The notes: generated by a model not told the origin, from the sequence alone. Counted from the stretch's first letter, positions 46,601-57,965 are shown. The stretch is 64,000 bases of DNA from Zygnema cylindricum (GCA_037447655.1 JBBHKE010001182.1:62001-126000), one strand, 5' to 3'. Numbers and translations are program-made.

Positions 46601-49404
46601 TAATTATAATAGAGTGTTAACGTTAATAATTACTAACTCTAATAGCGACGGATGGTGTAGTGCGGATTAAAAGCCACTTTTGTGAGCTTCATCAACCTGT
46701 GGCAACGGACCAATATTTTATGATTGTGTTTCTTAAACTCTTATATGTTTATGGAAAATTGTTTCTCTTAATGCGTGAAAGTTGTTGATTATAGGCAAGA
46801 ATCGACAGCGGGAAGGATGTGGTGGTGGGAGTGAACAAATACCGACTGCAAAAAGAGGAGAAGGTGGAGGTTCGCACAATTGACAATAAAGCTGTTCTCA
46901 AATCTCAGATCGAACAACTTAACAACATTCGGGCATCCCGGGATGAGACAAAGTTCGATTTTAACCCTAATCCGCATGAAAATTATCATGGAAAAAGCTT
47001 CAATTTATGTCATAATATGGTTTTGATTATTAACTCTCCTTCTGAATATGAGAAAAGAAAAAAATTGTGTGTTGATTGATACGTGGAGTAGTAGTACTCA
47101 CTTAGTCATTCAAAAAAATTGTAGACTTGTTTCTATACCCGTTTGTTGCTCGGAAATTGTAACAGGCTTCCTCTTCCTTCATTGTAAGCACAGGAAAAAA
47201 GTGCAAGTTTTGGTTTTCACAAAACATTTGATTCTCCTGTTCCCACTTCTTTGACTCTCTTCTTCGTCTTCCCTAAAATCCTGTTTCCTTTCCCCTTTTT
47301 TTCTCCCTTCCCTTCTCTTCCACGCTCTTTTTTTTTTAAGAAGACGTACAGGTAACTGAGGTGTATGGTTTTTCGTCTGAACAGAGTCTATTCCTGCTTC
47401 TCCGCCTCTGCTCCTCGCCTTCCCCATAATCCTTTTTTCTCTCCCTTTTTCCGAAACAAAGATGTAGCAAAAGCCCTAAAAAGCCCTAAAACTGAGACGT
47501 ATGGTTCCTTGTCTCAACAGAGTCCAGGCAGCCATGGATGCCCTCACAGAAGCTGCGAGAAGCACGGAGAGGACGAAGGAGAACAATCTTTTGGATCTTG
47601 CAGTTAAAGCCGCCCAGGAGAGATGTACCGTGGGAGAGATAACTTATGCTTTGGAGAAGGTTTGGGGAAGACATCGAGCCACGAGCCAGGTGGTTAGTGG
47701 GGCGTATAGGTAAATAATACACCTAATAGCACAATTATGTAGTACATGCAGTAGATTTTGACATACTGTAATTGTCTTTACGGTAAATTTTGACTTTATC
47801 GATAAATTTGTGTCTTTATTAACGATTGAAGTTATGTTTGTAAGAAAATGGTTCAGGATTCCCAGTTAAGTTGACCTTGTTTTGAGAGAGTTAGGAACAG
47901 GTAAAGAGGGGTCATGGCTGACTGGACTTTATCGTTTCAAGATTTTTGTAAAGGAGAATCTTATAAATGACCATTATGTCGGAGCCGACCAAGTCATTCT
48001 GTCATTCGCTTTGATTGAACATTTCTATATTCTGTACTTGCAGAGTAGTTATGACTCACTCTCTTCTGACCTTTCTTGTGAATCATTGAACATATGTCAC
48101 TTTTATAATCTAAAACAATTTTCCTTAATGTTTCTTACGACTGAGGATTGACCATGTTTGCACTCCATTTCTCTCCTATCTTCCCTGTTTTCTGTCATTT
48201 TTACATTATTTTTCCGTTTTGATTCCCTGTATCGTATGCAGTGGAGAATACGGTGGTGATTCAGACGACATTGATAAAGCGAAAAGCGAGGTGGAGTCGT
48301 TTTCCGAGAGGGCCGGGAGACGGCCTCGAATCCTGGTCGCAAAGATGGGCCAGGATGGCCATGACAGAGGAGCCAAGGTCAGCCCTGCATCCCTCCTCTT
48401 GCATTCTGAGAAGGCAAGCGATCCGCGATTTTATGTCGCCTTGATCGATCTTCCAATGTCACGGCTGTCAATACTATGGTTTGCAAGAAAATGGTTTGGT
48501 TTGGTTTGGTTTACAAGAAAATGGTTTGGATTTTGTCAGGTGGAATTGGCTGTTTACTTCCGTCTCCATGTGCTCGAGTTGGGAATTTCGGGAATCTGGT
48601 TTTGCTCTTTCGGAATTCTGTTAAAAACTCGAGATTGAGCTCTCAGTCGTATACTGTTGCCCGTTTCTGATTTATTCTGGTTTCCTTGGAGGTTTATGTT
48701 TTGGTGCCAGGTGATTGCGACTGGCCTCGCAGATCTGGGCTTTGATGTGGATATTGGACCTCTCTTTCAGACTCCGGCCGAAGTCGCACGTCACGCTATG
48801 GAAGCAGACGTGCACTGTGTGGGCATCAGTTCACAGGTAAATGCGATCCTACGTTTGAGTTTTTCGGTATGATTTTATACGTATGAGTTTTGTTCCTCCT
48901 GTGTAGATTCAAACAAGTCTCTATTGTGTTTCTGTAGGAGTTTTGCTTTTATCCCTATGCTACACCATCGGTCGCTATTAGAGTCGGTGAAATTGTTAGC
49001 GTCAATGCTTCACTAGGATTAGCTACTCTACATTATGTTTTGTTTTGTGTTTTTCATGAGCCACTGAATCTAAAGTCCACTCACTCGAATTAGAGTGGCT
49101 TAACTCTACGAGCGGTGGGCGATGTAGTGGAGCACCAGTCATCTGTTAACTGTCTTTGTGTGGTTCTTGACAGGCGGCCGGACATCGAACCCTAATCCCT
49201 GCCTTGATGGAGGAGCTTAAGAAGCAAAAAATGGATGATGTGTTGGTGGTGGTGGGCGGTGTCATTCCGCCCGACGACTACGACTTTTTGTATGGCAGTG
49301 GAGTGGGAGCCATTTTTGGACCAGGGACTCGGATTCCCTTGGCGGCTCTCGACATCCTTTCCAAGATCTCCAGCGGTCCCGAGCTTCAAGAGAGTGTCAA
49401 TTAG
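39109..49404 (+). CDS. MUT: Methylmalonyl-CoA mutase, mitochondrial, B12-dependent
   Basis: Converts (R)-methylmalonyl-CoA to succinyl-CoA with adenosylcobalamin, the last step of propionyl-CoA breakdown in mitochondria. Sixteen exons with GT...AG borders and matching phases: 39109-39249, 39978-40126, 40920-41012, 41911-42095, 42815-43013, 43348-43483, 43734-43781, 44375-44428, 44840-44959, 45310-45393, 46002-46169, 46795-46952, 47521-47709, 48242-48377, 48711-48836, 49174-49404 (739 codons with stop; the human protein has 750 residues). The first recognised exon has an Arg/Ser-rich presequence ([12 protein letters not shown]). An upstream exon with the ATG is missing. Landmarks: [20 protein letters not shown] and the substrate-site Tyr in [40 protein letters not shown] with the catalytic His; [22 protein letters not shown]; the cobalamin-binding [11 protein letters not shown] (Asp-x-His-x-x-Gly); and the C-terminal FGPGTRIP. 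No frameshift was seen, so it appears functional. Confidence 0.95.
40242..40262. repeat. (GT)n microsatellite in mutase intron
   Basis: About ten GT units after exon 39978-40126. Confidence 0.95.
43286..43324. repeat. (CCCTCT)n hexanucleotide repeat next to a mutase acceptor
   Basis: About six CCCTCT units ending some 20 bases before exon 43348-43483. They may act as its polypyrimidine tract. Confidence 0.95.
43617..43696. repeat. (CT)n microsatellite next to a mutase acceptor
   Basis: About 40 CT units ending 37 bases before exon 43734-43781. Open frames across it are repeat artefacts. Confidence 0.95.
44100..44165. repeat. (GGGA)n purine repeat in mutase intron
   Basis: GGGAGGGAGG-type tract on the plus strand, interrupted by GAAG and GCTG. 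Confidence 0.9.
46478..46659. mobile_element. TA-flanked MITE in mutase intron
   Basis: The right end (reverse complement TACACCATCCGTCGCTATTA) and the left end CTGTCTATCGCTATTAGAGT form a diverged inverted repeat. It lies in the intron between exons 46002-46169 and 46795-46952. The right end matches the start of the MITE at 48961. Confidence 0.65.
47345..47535. repeat. Duplicated splice-acceptor region in mutase intron
   Basis: The stretch ACTGAG..GTATGGTT..T.GTCT.AACAG|AGTC at 47356-47391 is repeated at 47491-47525, where it forms the acceptor of exon 47521-47709. Only the second copy leads into coding sequence. Confidence 0.75.
48961..49126. mobile_element. TA-flanked MITE in last mutase intron
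   Basis: Starts TACACCATCGGTCGCTATTA and ends (reverse complement) TACATCGCCCACCGCTCG. The inverted repeat is imperfect. It sits 47 bases before the last exon. Confidence 0.7.
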
Positions 49405-50860
49405 ACCTTCGTTTCATGGCTTACACGCCTGTTTTCAGGACTGTCTCGTTGATTTCATCTTTTGACAAAGGAGGCTTGGATAACACCAGCATTAATGCCA
49501 TAGACAGGCTTTTGTCGTCTACCATGGTCACTGCGGATCTTGGTAAATATTGTATTTACTTTTGTGTAAATGTATAGCAACCGGTGAGGATTTTGTCTTA
49601 GTAAAGAAGATATAGTTCTGAGGAAAGATAGGAAATGTTAGAGAGTGAACATTCTTCAAGTCTTTTATAAGATGTCACCTTTATCTTTTTGTGACATTTG
49701 TTCTTTATGATGAACTCATTTTCATGTTTGTTCAAATACAAGTTCTTTACGGATATCGTAGAATCTGCATTGTTGTCACCTCCAAGTTAAACGTTGTTTG
49801 AACGATAGTCTGAACATTTATGTTTTTTGTGAATATAACCAAGTATTATTTAACGGTAGGTACGAAAATATGAATAATTCAAAATCCATTATTTTTGAAC
49901 TCATACATTTCTGAAAAATGTAATAATGCTGTGAACTCGGAGTTGGAAGTTTTGCTCTTGATAGGGTAATTACACTATCAAAGTTTTTCCCTCATTTTAA
50001 GGGCAAATCGTTTAGTTTGTAAATTTTTTGGATGAACCTACACACGGTTTGCCTTAAAGCCGTACAATTCACTGTCGACATTGGGCAAGTTTCTTTAATT
50101 ACCTTTAGAGTTGAAAATTTAGGAATTTAAATCTTTGACCTTGAATATTCCTAATGACATTTTGCGGGTTTAGCTTATTTGTCCCTTTTGCCTGCTTTTG
50201 TTGGCGAACTCAATAATTGCGGTCTTGTCACTGGCTTGCGGTGTACTGCTTTAATTTAAGTAGCTTTGCATTTTTTGTACCAAATTTTCATATATCCTAT
50301 ATGTATATCGACACGATAATCCTTAACCGGGCATCCCAGGTTACCGACTGACGATCAGCCAAAGCTTGTACTAACCTCGAAATCCCTTAGTCAAAACGTA
50401 ATGGATGTTTTCAAAGTTCACAATTTTTGTGAGGATTTTTTTATTGGAACTAGCAATTTGGGGTGTCCATATAGCAAGTCTCATTACATTTTGTTCCAAT
50501 ATAGAAATTGTGCTACACAGCGTGACAATTATTAAAACGTTTTTGAAACTTGGTGAGAGATGCTCGACAATGCGTGAACATGTTCCCTCGGCGTGGTTTC
50601 TCTCATTATGCGACCCACTGTTTATGGGGAACCTGAACTAGTGAGGAATTTAGGGTGTAGCTTGTTTCTTCCAGATTTTGCGGGAGTTAGAATCGAGATC
50701 GTCATGAGCTGACTTGATGCCATTATTAGTCTTTTGGAATATTTTTGAACTTTGGTTCTCTTAGAACTTTTTTTATGCTCACTTTTGGATATAGCTAGAT
50801 TTTATATTTTACCTGTTCAAGGAAATACATTATAAAGCATAATAGAGCTATGAACAGATT
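49405..50860. other. Intergenic DNA downstream of the mutase gene
   Basis: Contains the 3' untranslated region of the mutase and AT-rich spacer. No further gene recognised. Confidence 0.55.
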
Positions 50861-50879
50861 GTAATGGCTGGGCTGTTCT

Positions 50880-51084
50880 TTCTCGCTCTCTCCCTCTCTC
50901 CCTCTCTCTCTCTCTTACTCCCTTCTGTCTCTCTCGCAATCTCTTTCTCTTTTTTGTTTTGCTCTCTCTCTCTCTCTCTCTCTCCCTCCCTCCCTCCCTC
51001 CCTCCCTCCCTCCCTCCCTCCCTCCCTCCCTCCCTCCCTCCCTCCCTCCCTCCTCCCTCCCTCCCTCCCTCCTTCCCTCCCTCC
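50880..51084. repeat. (CT)n and (TCCC)n microsatellite
   Basis: CT-rich tract passing into about 25 TCCC units. The 5' LTR of element C begins at the next base, so C appears to have inserted into the microsatellite. Confidence 0.95.
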
Positions 51085-51645
51085 TGTTAGGATTTGGTAC
51101 CGAGAACTCCTTTAGGGACGCGTCATTTTCGTAGCTAAAGCAGCGACGACCAGTGACGAAGTAGTTTCGTTGCTGGATATTTGAAGTGCCAGCGATGAAG
51201 TAGTTTCGTCGCTGGATAATTGAAGTGACGTAGAAATCAAATGTTCGTTTCGTTTCACGTATGTTTGAATAGTACAATAGAAGTGACGTGGAAATTGCTT
51301 GGTAGATTCGGTTCACGTAAGTTCAAGTCGTACCGTGTGATTCAAGTTGGTTCGTGGTTGACTTTTCTAGTCGTACCGTGTTGTTCAAGTCGGTTCAACT
51401 TGTCGGTCGTTCATTTCACCACGTTGACTCTTACGCGTTTCTAGTCGTGTACCTATATATATATTGGTTGAGACTTCGTGGTAGTATTATCTTTTTGGAG
51501 GCGTAGCTTATTAAGGAGGCGTTGAAAGGTCAGAAGTAAAAGAAAGGAAGAAAATGGGTTGTATTTGCATTGTGCTTAATATATTGAATGCTTTTGGAGG
51601 AACACCATTGTTGTGTGTATATTTTATTTGGCTTGTAATTTTTCA
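51085..51645 (+). repeat. 5' LTR of copia C
   Basis: 561 bp, TGTTAGGATT...TTTTTCA. It contains a 39-bp tandem duplication (about 51147-51225), each unit holding a hairpin of the form CAGCGATGAAGTAG-TTTCGTCGCTGG. The borders are set by TG/CA and by the primer-binding site two bases downstream. Confidence 0.88.
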
Positions 51646-51647
51646 AT

Positions 51648-51659
51648 TGGTATCAGAGA
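51648..51659 (+). promoter_or_regulatory. Primer-binding site of copia C, tRNA-Met 3' end type
   Basis: TGGTATCAGAGA, complementary to the 3' acceptor end of initiator tRNA-Met (canonical TGGTATCAGAGC). Confidence 0.92.
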
Positions 51660-51683
51660 AGGTTACTGGCAACAATTGCCGGT

Positions 51684-52985
51684 ATGGCGGAGAAAGGGAA
51701 ATCCCCGGCGGAACCTAGTGGAGGAGTTAGTGGGGGAGCTGTGGAGGAGGAGTTACAAGGACACAATATGATGAGTATGACCAATGGGGGGAGAAAAATG
51801 TGAAGATGGACGAGGGAACGTTTGAACGCTTTCAAGAGTTTCTCAAAACACAAGAAGATGATAGAGATGGAGTAAGTGGAGACTCACACAAATCTAAGAA
51901 AATAAAGAAAAAGAAGGGGAAATCTAAACTTTATGAGGAAGAGGAGGAGAGCGAATATGATGATTTTAAAGTGTTTAATAAAACCATCGTCTTTACGGGT
52001 TCCAACTATGCAATTTGGAAGAGATACATTCGAGGAGCGTTCACACCGAAAAAACTTTGGGACATCGTTAACGGGGAAGAAACACGACCAGATCCTTCCG
52101 TGGATCCAGCCGGAGCACATAAGTGGGACAAGAAAGATATGGCGGCCTCCACCGCACTTATACAAAGTTGTGCTAGTTCTATGCATGAACATCTTCTAAC
52201 TCATGATAGGGCTTTTGATTGTTCGACCGTTTTGCAAAATGCGTTTGAAAAGGGGTTTGAGGCAAATGAAAATTATCTCTTTGAAAAATATATTGGGTTT
52301 AGAATGAAGGAGAATGAGTCCATTGATGATGGAGTCAAAAGGTTCAATGTCATCATAGAACAACTTAACTCACTCAATAACTTCCCCACAGAAAAAAGAA
52401 AGGTTGTTTGTCTTTATGAGGAGTCTTCCAAGCAAGTTTGCGGTAGCGAAAGAGGTCATCAAGGGGCGAGAGAAATCGACAATGGCATACGCTATCAATC
52501 ACTTGAAGAGTACGGAGAAGGAGAAAGCAACACCGAAGGAGGAAAACAAGGGGTCATCTTATCTGAGTTATCAAGAGGAGGATGACGGAGGAGCTTACAG
52601 CTTTAGGGGATCTAAGGGGAGAGGAGGTGGACATCGTGGACGAGGAGGCAGGTCACAGGGCCTAGGGAGAGGCTCATATCAACGTGATACCTCTCAGATG
52701 ACTTGTTACAATTGTAACAAGATTGGGCATGGCTCTTTTGAATGCCCAGACAAAAGTAAACAGTGTAACATTTGTTATAAATGGGGACCCACTGGTCGCG
52801 GTTCTTATCAAAACAAGGGAAACAATCGCGAAGGGGGAAAAGTTAGAGGCGGAGGAAATGGAGGAATTGGTTCATCAAGCAGAGGGGATTTTGTTGGGGA
52901 TGGGCCAGTGGGACATGATCAAGAGTTATTCGTTTCACTCATGGAGGAATCACAGGAAAAAGATGATATCCTATTTCACACATGA
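51684..52985 (+). pseudogene. gag of copia C
   Basis: Three frames. 51684-51803 is the N-terminal leader (MAEKGKSPAEP). 51800-52405 is the capsid part with FTGSNYAIWKRYIRGAF, LWDIVNGEE and FEKYIGFRMKENESI. After a frameshift near 52400, 52404-52985 has RSLPSKFAVAKEVIKG, an Arg/Gly-rich stretch and a perfect zinc knuckle CYNCNKIGHGSFEC. A second knuckle starts CNICYKWGP but has lost its His and last Cys. Confidence 0.88.
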
Positions 52986-53009
52986 GGCAAAGAGAGTAAA
53001 GGAAAATTT

Positions 53010-53330
53010 AACAATTAGATCATACACTCAGGTGCTACCCATTACATGTGTTCAGACCCAGGACTATTCAATGATATTAGAAAACCCACTATACCAAAAT
53101 CCATCATAGTGGCTAACGGTTTGATGATGGTTATTGATACAGTGGGAACAGTACGATTGCATCTACTAACACAAGATAGGGAAGGGAAAACTAGAGTCAA
53201 TAGAGTACGTTTTAATAATGTGCTTTATAATCCGGGGGGGGTGCATCAATCTCTTAAGTGTGCCACAACTTCAGATGAAAGGTGGAAGAGCCACATGCAT
53301 GGAAGGGGGTTGAATCATTTTGAGCAGTAA
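53010..53330 (+). pseudogene. Protease of copia C, active-site Asp replaced
   Basis: Reads IIHSGATHYMCSD where copia proteases have a D-S-G-A motif: the catalytic Asp codon is now His. The rest of the domain follows (KSIIVANG, VRFNNVLYNPGG), with a frameshift at a run of G near 53233-53240. It is preceded by a stop at about 53010. Confidence 0.8.
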
Positions 53331-55560
53331 AACAAGACCATTTGCAGTGGGGGTTGTAACTGAAAATATGCAAAGTAGGTTGATTTGGAGAAAACCAAAA
53401 AATATGAACGCGGACGAAGAAGGGCACCTTCATTCGGCAGAGGTCAACAAAGAGGATCTCAAGTTGTGGCATCATCGTATGTGTCACACTTCAGAGAGTA
53501 ATATCAAAGAGATGATTCGTCATGGTGCGGTTCGGGGACTAGACGTGACGACAGGAGAAAAGGTTATCGGATGTGTAGGATGCACAAAGGGAAGCATAAA
53601 AGGAAGCCTCATCAGGTGAAAGACCTTCAAGTCAAGGCGAATGCCCTTTTAGACCGAGTTCATGTAGACCTTTGTGGTGACATACATCTAGAAACCATTG
53701 GAAAAAATAAATACATTATGGTGATAGTTGATGATTTCAGCAGGAAGACATGGGTGTACCTTTTAAAGGCAAAGTCAGAAGCATTAGAGACATTTAAAGA
53801 TTTTGTGGTTTTGGTTGATAGGGAAAGTGGGAGGCAGGTAAAAGCAATACGATCGGACCGTGGAGGTGAATTTCTTGCCTTCGCCGAATATTGTAAGGAG
53901 ACGGGGATTAACCAACAGTTCATGGCTCCTTATTCCCCACAATTAAATGGAATAGCGGAGAGGAAAAATCGAACATTGCAAGAGATGGTGAGGGCCATGC
54001 TCCACACGACAAAACTCACTCATCGTCTTTGGGGAGAGGCAATCATGGCGGCTAATCATGTTACCAACCGGAGAATAAACTCGGCTTCAGGTAACAAAAC
54101 ACCGGAAGAACTTTGGAGTGGACAAGTGCTTACGGTAAAACATTTAAGGATTCGGGGATGTGAGGCTATGGGGTATGTAGAGGAAAGAAACCGGGAGTGG
54201 AAGTTTGCAGCACAGTCATGGGAAGGATACTTTGTGGTGTATAGTGAAAACTCAATGCAGTATTGTTGTCCATAGCCTATTTCAGCCATGGATTACTCAC
54301 GGAAACACCCACAGACTACCTCAAAACCAGCTGTGTTACAGACAACACAGTTTACTCCAAAATAAAAAGAATCACCTCAAACTTCACCAATATGCAGTAT
54401 ACCATATACACTGTAAACTCTAAAAGTAACAGCCAAATCCACCATGGCATATAGAAGATATAAGGTCCAGAGTTTCCCAAAAATAGGTGACAGCTTCACA
54501 AACTAACCACTTAGACTGTTCACAGAATCTTACAGAGATATTGGATTACAATGAAACTTCACAAACATATAGATTCTATATCATAGAACAACTCCACAAA
54601 GTTTCACATGAAAGAACCAAACAGAGTGATCACACCAACAGGTCAAAGATGCACAAAACAGTGTGCCATTGCTTTGATAAACTTGACTGCGATCCTCAAA
54701 ATATTCTAAGTCCTACAAGTTATACTCAGAGAGTTCACTACTGAATGTACGGAGGCATACCAGCCGTACGGTATCTACCATCTACTTAAACTATTGTAAG
54801 TATACCCGAATAGTTCGAGGTATGTCAGACCGAACAAATCTACACTAATAATTAATTAGCAAAAAGACAAACCTATGTTGTACATAATATTTACACCGAC
54901 ATCTCCACAATCTTCGTACGTCAAAAACCAAGCTACCACTAAGTAAATATCATTACTCACAATCTATACTAGTCATATTATTCGCAGCTGCGTCAGCTGC
55001 TTTGTCCGTGCGGATCGTATCAGGGTAACCGCAGGTGCGTTGACTCGTCTGCGTCGCAGTTGCTCCGTACCGGCGGCGCATATTCATCCAAAATAACCGC
55101 AGTTGCGTTGTCCTGTTTGCGTCGCAACTGCGCTGTACCGGCGGTGCCTGTTTCAACATTTCGTTTATTCCACATCGGATCGCTTCGCGATCCGCCGTCC
55201 TTTTGTCAATGATTGTACCCGCCACTCAGTGAGTCTTTTACATCACATAAATTATATTCGTTCGTTCGCTCCCCCACTCCATGAATCCATTCAAATCTCC
55301 ACATTAAATTCCACAGCGCACTAAGTGTCGCGTACGCACGAAACAAACTTTTCAAAACAACAAGTATCGGATTTATAACCCCGTTACTAGGAGGGTCCGA
55401 GAGTCTAGAAATGTGGAGTTTAATGAAAATTTGGAATGGATGGTGAAAAGAGCTAATGAGTCTAAACGGGCCCAAGATTACAAGGAGGATAGTCATTATG
55501 GAAAATTTAAGGAGAGGAAAAGGAAGAAGAAGAAGACTTGACAGAGGTAGGGACAAAGAA
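53320..55560 (+). pseudogene. Integrase of copia C, split by solo LTR D2
   Basis: Zinc finger LWHHRMCH ... CVGCTKG, a frameshift near 53575, then the catalytic core: HVDLCGD, IRSDRGGEF and NGIAERKNRTLQEM supply Asp, Asp and Glu. The C-terminal domain is cut at 54263 (ENSMQY) by D2 and resumes in frame at 55368 with RIYNPVTRRVRESRNVEF. Confidence 0.9.
54264..55362 (-). mobile_element. Solo LTR D2, minus orientation
   Basis: 1099 bp. On the plus strand it starts TGTTGTCC and ends AACAACA, flanked by the perfect 5-bp duplication AGTAT (54259-54263 and 55363-55367). It is the reverse-complement relative of D1 (62243-63374). It contains the palindrome CGGATCGCTTCGCGATCCG and a tandem duplication of about 70 bp (GCGTCGCA...CGTACCGGCGG). 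Removing it with one duplicate restores the integrase frame of C. Confidence 0.92.
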
Positions 55561-56588
55561 AAAAATGCGATTTGTAGAGAAAACTTCGGAGAAAGTTGAA
55601 AAACCTAAGCCCACCAACAACGAATCACAAGGGGACAAGGTCATTAGAGAATCATCTACTCACACAAACAACGTGACACCAGAAGAGACACCTTTAGAGA
55701 ATATGGTCGATGACAAGATTGAGAGTAGTGATTCGGATAAGGAATTTGCAGAGGACGTACGGAGAAGTAAGAGATCAACAAAAAAAAAGGCACCGGAACG
55801 ATTCTCACTAGGACAGTCATATTAAAAGCAAACTAGAACCCAGAGGACAATTTTTGAACTTAGAGAAGGTAGGTCGGAATCCTTCTTCTTATGAAAGGCA
55901 ATTACAGATTATCGTCTGGCCGATCCTCAATCATATGAAGAGGCTAGAGACTTTGACGAATGGGAGGAGAAGTAGAAATCGACATTTATAAATGAGTTTA
56001 ATTCTGTGAAATCAAATGGATGTTTTGAAGAAGTAGACTTACCAGTTGGTAAGAAGGCGATTGGCTCGAAGTGGGATTTTAAGACAAAGACGAAGCCTGG
56101 GAGAAATTCTTAAATATAAGGCACGGTTGGTATGTAAAGGATTTCAACAGAAAGAGGGTATTGACTATTCACAGACCTTTGCTCTTGTGGTTAAGTTCGA
56201 TTCTTTGCGAGCAATTATTACAATGGCGGCGGCGAAAGGAATGCATATCGAACAGATGGATGTAGAGACAGCTTTCTTAAATGGTGAATTACAAGAGGAG
56301 GTGTACATGAAAATTCGAGAAGGAGTTCCTAGAAAGAAAGGTAAAGTATGGAGGTTGTGGAAGGCGTTGTATGGTTTGAAGCAAGCACCAAGAACGTGGA
56401 ACCATAAGCTTCACACGGTTTTACTAATCTTGAGATTTAAGAGGCTTACTGTAGATTGTGGAGTGTATATTCGGGGAGAAGGTTCGGATCTCATAATTTT
56501 CAGTGTATACGTAGATGATTTCATTTCTATCTCTCACAACTTGGATTTACTTGGAGAATTAAAGATTGAATTTCATAAGTATTATCAC
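55538..56588 (+). pseudogene. Reverse transcriptase of copia C, first part
   Basis: A charged linker (55538-55825) precedes RT proper: KYKARLVCKGFQQKEGIDY, MDVETAFLNGELQEEVYMK, ALYGLKQAPRTW and the catalytic SVYVDDFISIS. The domain is cut after FHKY at 56588 by B1. A stop and frameshift at about 56113 separate the region from the upstream linker. Confidence 0.9.
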
Positions 56589-56920
56589 TATCATTCTCCT
56601 CGTTCCTCGGGATAGGTGACATGAATGCTAAACCAGTTGTTATTCGTGTGGTTGTCTCCTTCTCCGTTCTTTTGTCCACCACCTCTCCTTCCTTTGTCTC
56701 CTCCGTTAAAGATGGATTTGCTTTCCTTGTGAATCCGCTTCCTCCAAACCCTGGAGGGATTCTAAGACTTGATGGACGCCCCACTTGTCCACTCACTATC
56801 CCCCAAAACCTTTTCTCGCATAGAGCTCCTATCATCATACTTTCCCAGTATATGAAGCCAGTTCCATTAAAGATGGGTACCCTAAAGGGTGGGCCTATAA
56901 CCTGCAACTCTGAGACCTCC
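56589..56920 (-). pseudogene. N-terminal gag of B1
   Basis: The start codon at 56922-56920 lies in the LTR (MEVSELQ). The frame crosses the primer-binding site into VPIFNGTGFIYWESMM and FWGIVSGQ, the standard copia gag opening, then a charged linker. It stops at the border with C. The rest of gag is at 61972 and below. Confidence 0.85.
56888..56902 (-). promoter_or_regulatory. Primer-binding site, half-tRNA type, B1
   Basis: Minus strand GGTTATAGGCCCACC, immediately after the LTR. The plant initiator tRNA-Met anticodon arm (GGUGGGCCCAUAACC) is complementary to it at 14 of 15 positions. Confidence 0.78.
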
Positions 56921-57952
56921 ATAGGTCCTCAGAATGGACAGCTTGCAAGAAGCCTGTAGGATAACCCTGACCCCTTTGTGTTTTAGGAAGAATAACTACC
57001 ACTTGGCAGACAAAAATATTGACCACCTGCACCTTTAGGAATGCAAGACTCCTTTGAGTCGATAGCAAAAAGAATCTATAAATTTTCTCTCCTGAGAAGT
57101 AAGTTATGGAGGGTCAAATATGACCTTTTGTACAGAAGCTCTTTGGGAGAGACGGTCCTATCTACCAAATTTTTATAAGTCCTATCTCTATCTAAAACTC
57201 TATCTATTGGCGTACGGCACCAATCATTTTATTATACTGTACAGAAAGGTACACCTAACGGTGTGCTTTATGTATGAACATTGTACGACATGACCAAAAT
57301 GTCGACACGTGTCTTATCAAGATTCGTTTCCGTAATCCCTGGAGATGTCGAAACCCAATGTCGTGGTGCCACGTGTCATTCGATGTAGCGGCGACCATAA
57401 ACCGCCGAAATCTTTTTCTGCGATCTCGACATTCTTTCCGGTTGTTCGATTGAATGTCGATTTCAATCATAGCCGTCATAAATATTTGTGATGTATTTGT
57501 TTCGCTATCGAAACAAATTCGCGGTACTTATTTCTTCTCCGTACTCGTAATCCGTACTTTTCATAACTGACTCTATGTATCCCGTATATAGTTGTCGTTA
57601 AATGAATTAGCCTATATGTTAACGTTTATATATTTGTTAAACCCTATATTGTCTACCACTGATCCTACAATAAATGGATGAGGCTACCGGCTACCGACGG
57701 CATTATCTATCCGTAGGTACTAAGATCAAGTCCTGTAACCGACAGCTCTCATTTTAGTAAATCAACTACTTTACTACCCCGTAAATCTTTGGATAGCATA
57801 GGCATCCATGGCAATATCTTCCTCTCTAACTTCTCACTGACTCCAACAAGTGTGGGAGTTGGAGAGAGAAGTTAGAGACAAACTGCCTCGGCTTCTTTTT
57901 CTGCACTTTATTTTAGACCTAGAAAATACTAAAAAAACCATCAATTTCTACA
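56903..57952 (-). repeat. Single LTR of B1
   Basis: 1050 bp on the minus strand, TGTAGAAATTG...GAGTTGCA, colinear with the B2 LTR (22401-23468). A polypurine tract AATAAGGGGAG (57953-57963) abuts its start and the primer-binding site abuts its end, so it serves as 3' and 5' LTR at once. Confidence 0.88.
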
Positions 57953-57965
57953 CTCCCCTTATTTT

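Noticed and set aside
50864-51316. Open frames rich in Pro/Ser or Gly/Arg/Glu
   Set aside because: They are translations of the (TCCC)n microsatellite and the start of the C LTR.
56621-56959. Plus-strand frame of 112 codons
   Set aside because: It is the antisense shadow of the B1 gag N-terminus and LTR end.
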